From the NCBI GenBank assembly GCA_037039685.1, contig JAWNGF010000003.1, forward strand, positions 4,190,571 to 4,254,570: a DNA stretch of 64,000 nucleotides, written 5' to 3'. How positions within the stretch are numbered: the stretch's first letter is position 1; each line of letters starts with the position of its first letter. The translations under genes and the position numbers were made by a program. Shown in pieces: positions 1 through 10,257 of the stretch. This DNA is from Ceratobasidium sp. AG-K (taxonomy: Eukaryota; Basidiomycota; Agaricomycetes; Cantharellales; Ceratobasidiaceae). The notes beneath the pieces were generated by a model that was not told the DNA's origin, did no database searches, and saw only the letters and a list, made by a program, of their open reading frames with translations.

Positions 1-302
1 CCTCACATACAATAGCTTATGAACCCAGGTGGTAAATAGTGCGCCAGCCTGTTACCATGCTGAAATAGCACAAGGCATATTCAACCCCCAGAATTAGCTA
101 TTGATGGCCAGTGCAAATTCCATAAGTACAGAACAAGGCGGCAACCAACAATTGGAACAATTGATGTATGAATTTATGACAAATTTCACAAGGTAGACTT
201 GTCACAGGAGTATTTGGGCACAAGAATACAAAGAGTTAAAAGCCGCTGGTTTACTGAGAGCTTGGTTTGGGTGGCAATCTCCTGGCAAATTGGAATGGCA
301 CT
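1..302. other. Flank left of element 1, no gene seen
   Basis: AT-rich sequence with no convincing reading frame or splice pattern. It is the continuation of the pre-insertion site that resumes at 7259, and probably lies beyond the 3' end of the aquaporin remnant. Bases 303-307 (CCTTT) are the left target-site duplication of element 1. Confidence 0.5.
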
Positions 303-307
303 CCTTT

Positions 308-722
308 TGTCCTGACTTGGGTCAATTAGGTATATAAAAGGTTAAGGGGCTTGACTAGATAAGTCTTAGAACCCAAGGAGCAGCAATAGTAAAGAGGATT
401 GGATTGGGCAAGTCCTAGTGGAGAGGAGGTCAAGCCTTGTCGTTAACCGGCTTGACCTCTGGGTTTATATACATGAGGGATCAGTGCCACGTCATCATCT
501 ATCAGTGTGAGAAAGCCAAGTACATCTGATGATAAGCAAGATAAGAGGTATGACTCGACATTCTGGAAGTTCTGGAAGCAATCACCAATCTCAAATGGAA
601 AGACAAATACATCACATGATACAAGTTAAGCGCCAGAGGACATTTGTACCAAAAAAGGAAAGTGTTCAAAAAAAAAGATATAAAATCAGAATAAAATGTC
701 TGAGCTTAGTCAGCTCATGACA
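308..722 (-). repeat. 3' LTR of element 1
   Basis: The 415-bp terminal repeat matches 6840-7253. It begins TGTCC on the plus strand and ends TGACA at 718-722. In element orientation this is the 3' LTR, directly after the polypurine tract. It carries the same TATATAAA box seen in the other LTR. Differences from the 5' LTR are nearly all transitions, many of them CG versus TG/CA. Confidence 0.93.
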
Positions 723-735
723 TTACCCCCTCCTA
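723..735 (-). other. Polypurine tract of element 1
   Basis: On the minus strand TTAGGAGGGGGTAA lies immediately before the 3' LTR, whose minus-strand end is TGTCATGAG. It is the expected plus-strand priming site, and it overlaps the pol stop codon TAG. Element 2 has the near-identical TTAGGGGGGAGTAA before its 3' LTR, so the two families share this arrangement. Confidence 0.8.
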
Positions 736-3700
736 AGGGCCTGGCGCGGTGGGGTGGAGTTTGTGAAATTTATCAACTAGTTCAGGAGCATTCTTGAGGT
801 CTTCCTTTGTCTGCCAAGAGTTGTCTGCATGAGAGTATCCTTTCCATTTGACGTAATAGTGGAGTTGACAGTGAATTTTCTTGGAATTAAGGATTTCTTC
901 AACTTCCCACTCTTCTTCTCCTTCTTGTGTGACAATAGGGGGTGGTTGAGCGGGTTCGCGACCATGGGGATCATAGTGAAATTTCTTGAGCAACATGACA
1001 TGGAAGACAGGATGGATCTTCATTGACTTTGGTAATTCCAGTCTAAAGGCGTGAGTCCCTATTTTTTCCAGTACTTTGTAAGGGCCTAAAACTTTGTGAG
1101 AGAGTTTTACTGAAGGTCTATCTGTGGATATGTTTTGATGATTAAGCCAGACTTTATCTCCAGGGTTTATTTCTTCTGGTTCCTTGGCTCCTTTATCAAA
1201 GTAGTGTTTGTAGGATTGGTTTGCTAGGATGAGAGTGGCTTTGACTTCATTGTATCCTTTCAACAGGAATTCTGCGTGGGCATCAGCTTCAGGAACAGTA
1301 TAGTCTGATTCTTCCCCAATGTTCATTCTAGGGTTGAAACCTTGACAGATCTGGAAAGGGGTTTTGCCAGTGGATGCTTGGATTCCATTGTTGTAAGCAA
1401 ACTCTGCCATAGGGAGTAGGGCTACCCAGTCGTTTTGCCTATGGTTGACAAAAGCCCTGATAAAGATTTCAACAACTTGGTTTGCCCGTTCTGACTGTCC
1501 ATCTGTCCTTGGGTGATAGGCTGTGCTGAAGGTGGGTTTTACGTCCAACCATTTGTACAGATGTTTAATGAACTTTGAGTTGAAGGTGGATCCTCTATCC
1601 AAGACTGTTGCTTTTGGGGTGCCATGGAGTTTCCAGATGTTTGCGACAAAGATATTGGCTATGTCTACTGCTGTAGCCGTTGATTTGCAAGGGAGATAAT
1701 GTGCCATTTTGGAGAAACAATCTACCACTGTTAAGATTGCATCATATCCTTCTGACTCTGGGAGCCCTACAATCATGTCATAAGAGATCTCTTCCCAAGG
1801 TCTCTCAGGAATGTGCAAAGGACGCAGTAGTCCTGTGGGGAGTTGGTTTGATGGTTTAACTCAAATGCATGTTTTGCAGTGTGACACGTAAGAGTTGATG
1901 AATTTCTTCATGGTTGGCCAGTAGTAAGTTCTTGAGACCAATTCCAAAGTTCTTGCCTGTCCAGGATGCCCTGCTGTAATATTGTCATGGCGCGATTCCA
2001 ATATCAGGTTTCTGATGGTTTCATCCTTGGGGACAAAGATCTTTCCTTTGAACATTAGGAGTCCTTCTCTGTATTCCCAATCTTTGACTTTTTCTCTGTT
2101 TCTCAGTTTATTGTGAGCTTCCTCTAATCTGGGATCTTCAAGGATTGCTTCTCTGATTAGATTGTTAATCTCCTGGTCAGGGGTAATAGCTGAAATAAAA
2201 ATGTCTGGTTTGAGGAGAACTTGGTTCTCTACCCCCCCCCCCCAAAGGTTCTAAGTTGTATCGCCTCGAGAGGATGTCTGCTTTTTTATTCTGGCTGCCT
2301 GGCCTATACATGATTTGGAAATTGAAGTCTACCAAAAAGTTCATCCATCAAATTTGGCGTTGGTTCAGTTGTTTGGATGATGAGAAGTATTCCAAGTTTT
2401 TGTGATCTGTTATGACTTGAATGGCTTTTTCTGTGCCTTGAAGTAAGTGCCGCCATTCCTTGAAGGCTCTAATAATTGCCAATAGTTCTTTGTCAAAAAT
2501 ATTGTAGTTTTGTTCAGCCGGATTTAGTGATTTAGAAAGGAAAGCCACTGGGTGTAATTTCCCTTCTCCATCCTTTTGAGATAAAACTGCTCCTGTGGCA
2601 AACCCTGACGCGTCTGTTTTGAGGAAAAACTCTTTATTTTGGTTGGGCTGCATCATTACCGGTGCCACCTTAAGAGCTTCCTTTAGTGCATTCATGGCGT
2701 CTTGTTCTTTGCTTGTCCATTGCCACTTTTGGTCCTTCTTGAGTAGGTTGTATAGGGGTCTGGCTTTGCCAGCAAAGTCTTGAATGAAGCTTCGATAGAA
2801 ATTGACAAATCCTAGGAACTCTTGAACTTGTTTAATGTTCTTTGGAGCTTTCCAATTCATAGCCACTGTGACTTTTTCTTGATCTGTTTCGATTCCTTTA
2901 TTGGAAATGACTAGTCCTACCCAATCCAGTTTGGTTTGGTGGAACTTGCATTTCCTCAGTTTTGCAATTAACTTATGTTCCCTTAGTCTTCTTAGCACCT
3001 CTTTTACGTGTCCTGGATGGTCTTCGACTCGTTTGGAAAAAATGAAGATGTCATCAATGTATACGAGTACAAAAACCCCCATAATGTCTCTGAATATAGA
3101 GTTCATCAGAGACTGGAAGCTTGATGGGGCATTTTTGAGACCAAAGGGCATGACTTTCCATTCATACATGCCGTACTGAGTTTTGAAGGCTGTTTTCCAT
3201 TCATGTCCTCTTGCTATTTGGGTTTGATGAAATCCTTGTGCCAAGTCCAGAGTGGTACCAATGACAAATCCTTCCAGGGCTCTTAACCATTGATCCAGTA
3301 GAGGGATTCTGCTCGCATTGAATTTGCACAGCGAATTCACATATCTATAGTCAACGCAAAAGCGTAATTCTGGGTTGTTTGGATCTTCTGGATGGGGCTT
3401 TTTGACAAATAGTACTGGCGATGCTAAAGGAGACTTGGAAATTTGAATGTGTCCCCTCCGGATGAGGGTTTCTAGTACTTTCTTCATTTCTTTGTCTTCA
3501 GCTGGGGACGTTTTGTAAATAGGACCATGCTTTAGTTTGGCCTCTGGTAGAAGATCCAATGTGATGTTGGTTGGTCTGTGAGGTGGGAGTTCTTCCAATC
3601 TGGATTCATCAAATACATCTGCGAACTCCTTATATTCTTTGGGTAATATGGTTTCAGCTGCAATTTGGAGTGTAGATGGGACTTCTAGGCAGTTTTTTGA

Positions 3701-4135
3701 GCAAAACTTGCTTGTGTATGCAATTGTCCTATTTTTCCAATTAATTTGTGGGTTATGTTTCTTGAGCCATGACATCCCAAGTACAATGGGGTGTCTTCCA
3801 ATGTTTGTGATGTGACATTCTATTTTGCTGGAATGTGTTCCCATGACAAGTTTAAATTTGGTATAATGGGTGACCTTTCCAGACAAAACTTCTCGCCCGT
3901 CTATAACTTGCAGAGTTTTTGGTTTTTCGTGTTGAAAAAGGGGGAGGTTTGCTTCTTTTGCTAGGGAAGGGTTGATGAAGCAGGATGTTGCGCCGCAATC
4001 AAGTAGTGCTTGTCCAGAGAACTTTTTTGATTTGTTAACTGACTTAGAATCAGGAGCCGTAGCTAGTGGATGAGCAGTGAAATCAAGGTATAATTGGTTT
4101 TCATTTGATATTGACATGATTTCTAGTTCATCCAT
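733..4135 (-). pseudogene. pol: Element 1 pol (PR-RT-RH-INT-chromodomain), broken
   Basis: Read on the minus strand. Protease: LLDCGATSCFI (about 4000). Reverse transcriptase: motif VYIDDIFIFS with the catalytic Asp pair (about 3060). RNase H: KTDASGFATGAVLSQ (about 2600). Integrase zinc finger: a His-Cys array with HCKTC (about 1870-1980). Integrase core: VVDCFSKMAHYLPC, TVLDRGSTFNSKF and DGQSERANQ, giving the D, D, E residues. C-terminal chromodomain: EEILNSKKIHCQLHYYVKWKGY (about 830-900). Breaks: in-frame TGA at 2348-2350 and at 1861-1863, each where the family usually has Arg, and a frame change in between at or near a run of 12 C (2232-2243). Pol is in a different frame from gag. Confidence 0.9.
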
Positions 4136-4170
4136 ATTACTAGCTAATATATCACCGAGTACTTGGCTCC

Positions 4171-5523
4171 TTAATAAGCCTTGGTGACGTCTTTTCCCAA
4201 CTCAATGTCTGAAGAGATTTCTTCAATCTGGGCTTCAAACCCTGAGGCTGTGTTCTTGGAAGGACAGACTCTTGCTGAATGTCCCTTGCCGCCGCAGGTG
4301 AAGCAAATCATGGGTGCCTTTCCCTTGCCATCAAGATCCATTGCATTGGGGTCTTTAGCGGGAGTGGGTGTCTTAGGCATTTGGGTTGTGGGAGTAGTGA
4401 AGGTAGTGGTTCTGGTGTCTTTCTGGATTGCTCCAAACAGAACATTTCCTTTAGTTCTGTCATCCCAGGAGATCTGTGGAACTGCACGGCCCTTTGCATT
4501 CCTGGAAATACTTGAGATTTTTCCATATTGCACCCCCCCTGTAGGTTTTGACATGAAGACACGATTGTTTATATTGAACCTTTGACCTAGTGAGGTGTTT
4601 GCAGTGTTCATGTCAACCTTAGGTGTAGTTTGTTTTGAGGTGCTGGCTTGTAGGCTTTGAACCTTTTTTGGTGCGTTAATGGCATTCATTGTGGAATCAA
4701 TTTCCAGGGCTCATTTGCAAACTTGGTTAAATGTCCTTGTTGCTTCATGGGGTTTGAAGTTTTGTGATACCATGGCCATTTTGATTTCATCTTTAAGACC
4801 GTTGTAGAAATCATCACAAAGTACTCGATCAGTGTACCCGAGTACCAATGAATAAGTGACAAAATCCCATAGGTAATCTTGAACGGAATTCTTCTGGACC
4901 AACTTTTTGTATAGTTGTCTATATTGGTCGATTTTGTGGACGTCGCTGAACCTAGCTTGCATTTTGTTCAAGAATTCATCTATGTTGTGTAGCCAATTAG
5001 TTGCTCCTCTTCTTGCCATATCTACATCAATTCCAGGTTGCATCCATACGTAGGCAGGCCCTTTGCAATAACCCATGATATAGGTGATTTTTTGTTCTGT
5101 AGTTGCTTGCGGGGACGTATGGTTTATGTACAGAGTACATTGCGATTTAAACTCATCAAATTTGTCTACATCTCCAGAGAATTCTTCTGGGGGATGCATT
5201 TTGAGTTTGTATCCTGGAGTAGTTGTTGACGCAGTTGTGGAGGGTGTTGCTCCTAGGTTTGTCAGTGATTGAGATACCGTGGTTATTAATTGGTGAAGAG
5301 GTGCAATCTGTGAGGTTTGATTTTGGATTGCCATGACATCCGCAACAGTGTTGTCAATTCCTTGTTCTAGCATAGTAGTGATGCTATTCAAGGCATTGAT
5401 GTGACCATTTATCTTTTGCACTTCATCTATTAGGGTGTTGATTGCGTGTGCTACTACGTCGGGTGGGGATGTTTCAGAGATTTGAGTGAACCCTCCTTGA
5501 CTTGGTGATGGGGCTCTAGACAT
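4171..5523 (-). pseudogene. gag: Element 1 gag, one in-frame stop
   Basis: Starts at an ATG at 5523 (MSRAPSPSQGGFTQ). The first 270 codons hold the capsid-like region (PEEFSGDVDKFDEFKSQC, later FSDVHKIDQYRQLYKKLVQ), typical of Ty3/gypsy Gag. An in-frame TGA at 4711-4713 interrupts it, and the same frame continues at once (ALEIDSTMNAINAPKK) for another 170 codons. The C-terminal part holds a CX2CX4HX4C zinc knuckle, CFTCGGKGHSARVC, at about 4270-4310, used for RNA binding in the particle. The frame ends at 4171, and pol opens 36 bases later in another frame, so a frameshift or reinitiation step would be needed. Confidence 0.85.
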
Positions 5524-5744
5524 ATTGGAGCAGGGAGAAGTGTGGATTTATTGGGAGCCCAGACCATACAGAATATTGCGAATCCTTCTGCGAACTCGTC
5601 TATCTTTAATGACACATAAACTTCTTAAAAACACCAATTCAAGATTTTTGTCTTCCAGAAACAATGTGTTAATCACTCCTAGTTTGTTGTACTGTTTGTA
5701 TATGTAGTTGCAATGAACGTCTTCAATAAAGAGTGATAGGGATT

Positions 5745-6358
5745 CTAGCCTGAGCTGTTCCCTGTGTTGTTCCTGTGTGAGTCAAGGTCTTGGTCCCACT
5801 GAAAAGGGTTGGGGGCGGTGGTGTTAAGATAGTTTAGAAGGCGGTAATCCTGGTAAATAGGAATACGCACTTCTGATGCAAGAGGGCAGTATCTGCCCTT
5901 GATTTTGTCTTTGAGAGTCTCGATGGTCGCCACTGACGTTTGTTATTGTTGATGAGGTTTTCAACCTTTCGAGTGTGTTTTTCTTGGATTTTGATAAGTT
6001 GGTCGCAATTTTCAATCAGGATGCGGGTCTGCTCTTGTAGGTGCTCAACTTTGATCTTGGTGTCAGCTAGATTTATGCTTTGGACACAATCTTGATCAAT
6101 TTGTTGCTTGTTCGTGTTATCAATGCTTATTTCAATGAACTCGAGTCTTGAATGAAGTGATTGATAATCAGCTTCAAGTTGATTGTGGCTTTCGTCATTC
6201 CTTGTATGTTCTCCCCTTAGTTCCTCTGCTTGCTCGACTTGATCTTCTTCTAGTACTTCAATTTGACTGTTTAATTTGTCGATTTTGGTGTCTAGATCAA
6301 GTACAAAGTCTTTTAGTCTAAAGACTGCTTTGCAGAGGCTAAAAAATGCGGGGAACAC
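5745..6358 (-). pseudogene. Element 1 coiled-coil reading frame upstream of gag
   Basis: Minus-strand reading frame beginning with an ATG at 6358 (MFPAFFSLCKAVFRLKDF). It is rich in Leu, Ile, Glu, Gln and Lys in heptad-like spacing (for example LDTKIDKLNSQIEVLEEDQ and IKVEHLQEQTRILIENCDQL), so a long coiled coil is likely. Near 5933 the natural continuation (ATIETLKDKIKGRYCPL) is in the next frame and runs to 5745, which suggests a 1-base indel. About 220 bases separate it from gag. Whether it is a separate small protein or a displaced N-terminal part of Gag cannot be decided from one copy. No catalytic motif is seen. Confidence 0.55.
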
Positions 6359-6825
6359 TTTTAAGGTTAATTAGTTAGTTACTAATTAATTTCCTTTCAG
6401 TGCGTACTGATGGGGACAACGAGTTGATGTGGTTCTTGATGGATGTGAGTGTTAACTTGAGTGGTGCTCCGACCACTTTCCAGGTTGACTTGAGAGGATC
6501 TGGCTTCCTTGAGATGTTGATTGGGATGTGAAGGGTGCTAGACGCTAAGCTTTTGCTTTATATACTCCTTATCTGATCTTATCAATTATCAACAGCCTTG
6601 GGTGGGCGTGATAGTGACAGTGTATGATAGAGTAAGGGTGTATTTAGCTGACTTAAGCCACTATGACCCGAAAGAGGACAACGATTGGGTTCACTGACAG
6701 CGTATAGCGATGTGGGACTACTGGTCTATAGCAAGTATAGCTCTTTGTCCGTTGTACTATGCCTGTTTTCCCATGTACGTTCTATCTACTTGGTGGAAGA
6801 GCAGGGGCTTAAGGCCAATGCTAGA
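6359..6825 (-). other. Element 1 leader, no gene
   Basis: The untranslated leader between the primer-binding site and the first reading frame. It contains AT-rich stretches (TTAATTAGTTAGTTACTAATTAA at 6363-6390) and no reading frame of note. Packaging signals are expected here in LTR elements, but none can be recognised by sequence. Confidence 0.5.
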
Positions 6826-6837
6826 AAGGCTTGACCT
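6826..6837 (-). other. Primer-binding site of element 1 (self-priming type)
   Basis: On the minus strand AGGTCAAGCCTT lies 2 bases inside the 5' LTR. It is the exact reverse complement of AAGGCTTGACCT at 6959-6970 within the LTR, which begins 33 bases after the first base of the TATATAAA box. That is where the RNA 5' end should be. No match to a common tRNA 3' end (TGG first) is seen. This is the arrangement of Tf1/sushi elements, in which the RNA 5' end folds back to prime reverse transcription. Confidence 0.75.
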
Positions 6838-6839
6838 AA

Positions 6840-7253
6840 TGTCCCGACTTGGGTCAATTAGGTATATAAAAGGTTAAGGGGCTTGACTAGATAAGTCTTA
6901 GAACCCAAGGAGTAGCGATAGTAAAGAGGATTGGATTGGGCAAGTCCTAGTGGAGAGGAGGTCAAGCCTTGTCATTAACCAGCTTGACCTCTGGGTTTAT
7001 ATACATGAGGGATCAGTGCCACGTCATCATCTATCAGTGTGAGAAAGCCGAGTACATCCAATGATAAGCGGGATAAGAGGTATGACTCGACATTCTGGAG
7101 GTTCTGGAAGCAATCACCAATATCAAATGGAAAGACAAATACATCACATGATACAAGTTAAGCGCCAGAGGACATTTGTACCAAAAAAGGAAAGTGTTCA
7201 AAAAAAAGATATAAAATCAGAATAAAATGTCTGAGCTTAGTCAGCTCATGACA
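6840..7253 (-). repeat. 5' LTR of element 1
   Basis: The 414-bp repeat matches 308-722. It holds the element's promoter. It is followed by the target duplication CCTTT (7254-7258) and then by the host sequence that carries the last aquaporin exons. Confidence 0.93.
6959..7003 (-). promoter_or_regulatory. Element 1 TATA box and predicted RNA start
   Basis: TATATAAA reads on the minus strand at 7003-6996. The 12-mer AAGGCTTGACCT, complementary to the primer-binding site, starts at 6970, 33 bases from the first T. The spacing fits polymerase II initiation at or next to this 12-mer. Element 2 has the same 33-base spacing. Confidence 0.65.
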
Positions 7254-7501
7254 CCTTTGCTCTAGAATCCTTTCCATTTCTAATGTCTAGGTGCATCAAG
7301 TCTTCAGTGCAGAGCAGATATCAATTGGCAAAAACGGTGGCTCAGGAAACAATGTACTATTTAAACCGTGTTCATCCTCGAGGGGATAGCCTTGCACTTG
7401 ACTTCACCAAGTGTGTACATGCAACAGCGACGAGTTTCTGCAAAACTATATCTGGGCAGTTATAAGTTGATTCATGAAATTAACGGATTGAAATCACTTA
7501 C

Positions 7502-7798
7502 AGCTTGTTAAATATACTCTCTGAGCCAGTGAAAGTTAGTCCATCATAAATAATGGTACCAATGGTAGCTCCAACAATAGGTCCCAGCTAGAACAGATGT
7601 TAGCAGGTTTAAGCACAGATTTGATTGTGTGAACATACAACAGGGGTGTAAAGCCAGTATTGGCTATGATATTTCCACACCAGAGATTATTTCATAATAA
7701 GTGCACGCCACCAAAAGCAAAGGATGCATGCTTGCCTTGGTGGCCAAATCCAATCATCCAGCACATCAGGCAAGCACCAAGATCACAACTTGGATTGA
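7502..7798 (-). pseudogene. Aquaglyceroporin remnant, 3' exons
   Basis: These are the last exons of the gene that starts at 16235, cut off by element 2. The exon at 7736-7798 encodes LNPSCDLG then CWMIGFGHQ, the second NPA-box region. Families usually have NPARD, so Ala is Ser and the pore Arg is Cys. The exon at 7639-7682 encodes VWKYHSQYWLYTPV and the one at 7502-7587 encodes LGPIVGATIGTIIYDG, the final membrane helix, followed by a good donor GTAAGT. The intron after GHQ has a GC donor (GCAAGC), but no AG acceptor is seen before VWKYH, which supports decay. Downstream exons toward 7260 are not recognised. Confidence 0.75.
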
Positions 7799-8254
7799 TG
7801 TCATGAGCTAGCTCCCTCCATCAGACTTGCCTGTTGTCTTGCCTGCCTGTGTCCTCCTTTGCATTGTGTTTCTGTTTCTGTTTGCCACGTTGCCACCTTC
7901 TTGTGGTTGTTTGTGTTACACTGTGTAAGGTGGCTGTGCTTTGTACGAGTCATGTCTGTTCATACAGCATGACTCACATGGACACTCCTGACTGGCTGTT
8001 TTGTGTGACTTGTGTGGCTGCGCCTTGTATGACTTGGCCACTTCTTGAATATATATAGAGGACCAACAAGCCTGGTAACCCCAGCTTGTTTTGTCTTGTC
8101 AAACATGCCTTTTGAGTGACACTTTGAACCACCCCTACCCTTAAGAGCCTACAGACACTTAAGTGTGTTGTGGTTCAAGAGGTCGCTTAGGTCTTAGTGC
8201 TGTCCACTCTCCATCGCAGCTTGTCTCATAGCCACCAAGAAGAAGCTTACAACA
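7799..8254 (+). repeat. 5' LTR of element 2
   Basis: A 456-bp repeat starting TGTCATGAGC and ending TTACAACA. Compared with the 3' LTR it differs at roughly twenty sites by eye, mostly transitions of CG to TG/CA, usually with the mutated state in this copy. The LTR starts TGTCATGAGCT just like element 1's LTR in its own orientation. Confidence 0.94.
8050..8094 (+). promoter_or_regulatory. Element 2 TATA box and predicted RNA start
   Basis: TATATATA lies at 8050-8057. AGCTTGTTTTGT at 8083-8094, the complement of the primer-binding site, begins exactly 33 bases after the first T, the same spacing as in element 1. This predicts the RNA start at or near 8083. Confidence 0.65.
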
Positions 8255-8256
8255 TT

Positions 8257-8268
8257 ACAAAACAAGCT
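8257..8268 (+). other. Primer-binding site of element 2 (self-priming type)
   Basis: ACAAAACAAGCT begins 2 bases after the LTR end. It is the exact reverse complement of AGCTTGTTTTGT at 8083-8094 in the LTR, at the predicted RNA 5' end. The match is 12 nt with mismatches on either side, the same length and spacing as in element 1. It does not begin with TGG, as a tRNA-primed site would. Confidence 0.75.
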
Positions 8269-8276
8269 TAACAATC

Positions 8277-10257
8277 ATGTCTATTCAGGAGGACGCGGGA
8301 TCACGCCTTGCAACACCATTATCAATAAGGAGAGGACCAAGTAGGGCATCAAGACCTACGAGTTCCCTCAACAAACAAGATATTGCACAAGCACGGGCCG
8401 GAGGACCAGCAAGGCCTCAACCACAAAGCCAAGCTTCTATGCCTGGAACATTCAACACCGAGAACGTTTTGGTTATTCAGGAAGAACCTACCATTGTTAG
8501 GGAACCAGGGGATATTACCAAAGATCCCACACCAGTCACAATTCGAATCCCAATTCCAAATGCAAGTCCAGGTCCCTCATGTCCACTATGGCCTATGGGA
8601 CCAAGAAGACAGTTTTTTTCCCCCCAGCCTGAGGCTCACGGGGGTGTATCCCTGGTCCCTGTCAGACCTCCACCCACACTGCACATTGCACACACCCCTC
8701 AAGTACCCCAGATTGGGGGAACTATCACCAACGCTGGACCAATCCCAATAAGCTCTCAGGCCGTGACACCTGTTAACCCAGCACCGCCATACGTACCACA
8801 AGGGTATTCCCAACAAACAGCAGCAACCAAAGGCCAAGATGCCCCAGGAATTCCCAGTTCAAGTTCTAGCTCCAGCAGTAGAACTGTGATTAACAATCTT
8901 GACGACCTTGACGATCTTCACCTTGGAAGACACAACGCACTCTTAAGGATTATCAATGGAATGAGGATAACAATTGATAGAAGACTTAACGGGTTAGAAC
9001 AATCCACTCAAGTATTGGCTTACAACCAACAGATCTTCAATGATTCCCTCAACAATCTACAAGGAACCCTCACAGACATCCTTAACGCTGCGCAAAGTAG
9101 TGAACATAACAGTTTCCTGGTTGGACAAGATGTAATCCGCTTGAGAAACAAAGTCACAAACACACAAGGACTAGTGAACAATGTGCAGGAAGATCTTAAC
9201 ACCACAAGACAGGCACAGCTAGCCTGGAACAAAGCAGTCACCCAACGACTAGAAGGACTAAGGGGAGATGGAAGAATTGCAATTGGACAAATTAACACCA
9301 TGCAAGAGGCAATCAACAACATATGCAAACAAATGGACGAAGCATCCCTACATGCTGTATCACCTCCCCACCCCAAAGCAGAATCTACCAGGTTAGATGA
9401 GTTGGAGCAAAGACTTTGCCAACTCACAGAAAACCCCAACAACAGAAGAGAAACTAGACGCCCAAAAGTAACTCAGCCAGAAGCTTTTGACGGGAAGAAA
9501 GGAGAAGGAGCAGAAATGTTCATTACCCAAATGGAAAGTTACTTCGTCAGGTTGGGTGACCAATACAGCTTGGGACAAGAATGGATTAGAGAAGCACTAG
9601 CCAATTTCAAATCGGATAACAGATCTGCTACACATTGGGCGCAGGTGTTGCTACGATCTATGAACAATGGAGTCCTAGACCCAAACCTAAGGTCGTGGGA
9701 AATGTTCAAAACACACTTCATGGAGCAATTCAGTGACCCTAACAAGAAGGCCAAAGCGGAGGCCGATATCCAAAAAAAGCAAGCAGTCCAACTCAGTAGC
9801 AAATTACGCAGCAGAATTCCGCTTTCACATGGTCAATGTCAATTGGGGGGAAGAAGCTCTCATCAACCAATTCAAGGAGCGACTCAAGCCGGAAATCAAG
9901 ACAGAACTGGCACAATTCAAGCTTTCCCTTATCAACAAAGATGGAACCAAAAGACACCTTAACCTTAATCAATGGATCACTCTTGCAATCTCAATTGATC
10001 AGAAATTGCAACAGATCAAGGTTGCCACCGGAAAAAAGACACCCCAATCAACCACTAGCGGACAAACCTCTACGAAACAATTACCAGACAAAGTATACAA
10101 GGCAAGGATAGCATCAAACCAATGCCTGAAGTGCGGACAAGAGGGACACCATTCACTCAAATGCTCCTCCAAGGAATGGATAACAACCAAACCCAGCATA
10201 AAAGGAAGAGAAGCAACAATCTTGGAAGAATTGGGAAAAGAAGGGGTCTCTCTCTAA
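8277..10257 (+). pseudogene. gag: Element 2 gag, frameshifted
   Basis: The ATG at 8277 opens MSIQEDAGSRLATPLSI. An extended Pro/Ser-rich N-terminus of about 200 residues is followed by a coiled-coil-like stretch (about 8900-9400) and then the capsid-like core (PEAFDGKKGEGAEMFITQME; SWEMFKTHFMEQFSDPNKK). At about 9772-9778, a run of seven A, the frame shifts by one, and the homologous sequence continues as NYAAEFRFHMVNVNWGEEAL. The zinc knuckle CLKCGQEGHHSLKC (CX2CX4HX4C) lies at 10126-10165, and the frame ends at 10257. The total is about 660 residues, long for a Gag because of the N-terminal extension. Pol overlaps in the -1 frame. Confidence 0.85.

Larger units (their letters stand above)
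308..7253 (-). mobile_element. Element 1: full-length Ty3/gypsy chromovirus, decayed
   Basis: A complete LTR retrotransposon in minus orientation. The two LTRs (308-722 and 6840-7253) are TG...CA bounded and differ at about a dozen sites by eye. The flanks carry a perfect 5-bp duplication CCTTT (303-307 and 7254-7258). Between them, read on the minus strand, are a primer-binding site, a coiled-coil reading frame, gag with a zinc knuckle, then protease, reverse transcriptase, RNase H, integrase and a C-terminal chromodomain, and a polypurine tract. The domain order PR-RT-RH-INT plus chromodomain defines a chromovirus. Coding regions are broken by in-frame TGA codons and frame changes, so this copy is not expected to be autonomous. 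It lies just downstream of the aquaporin remnant. Confidence 0.93.
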
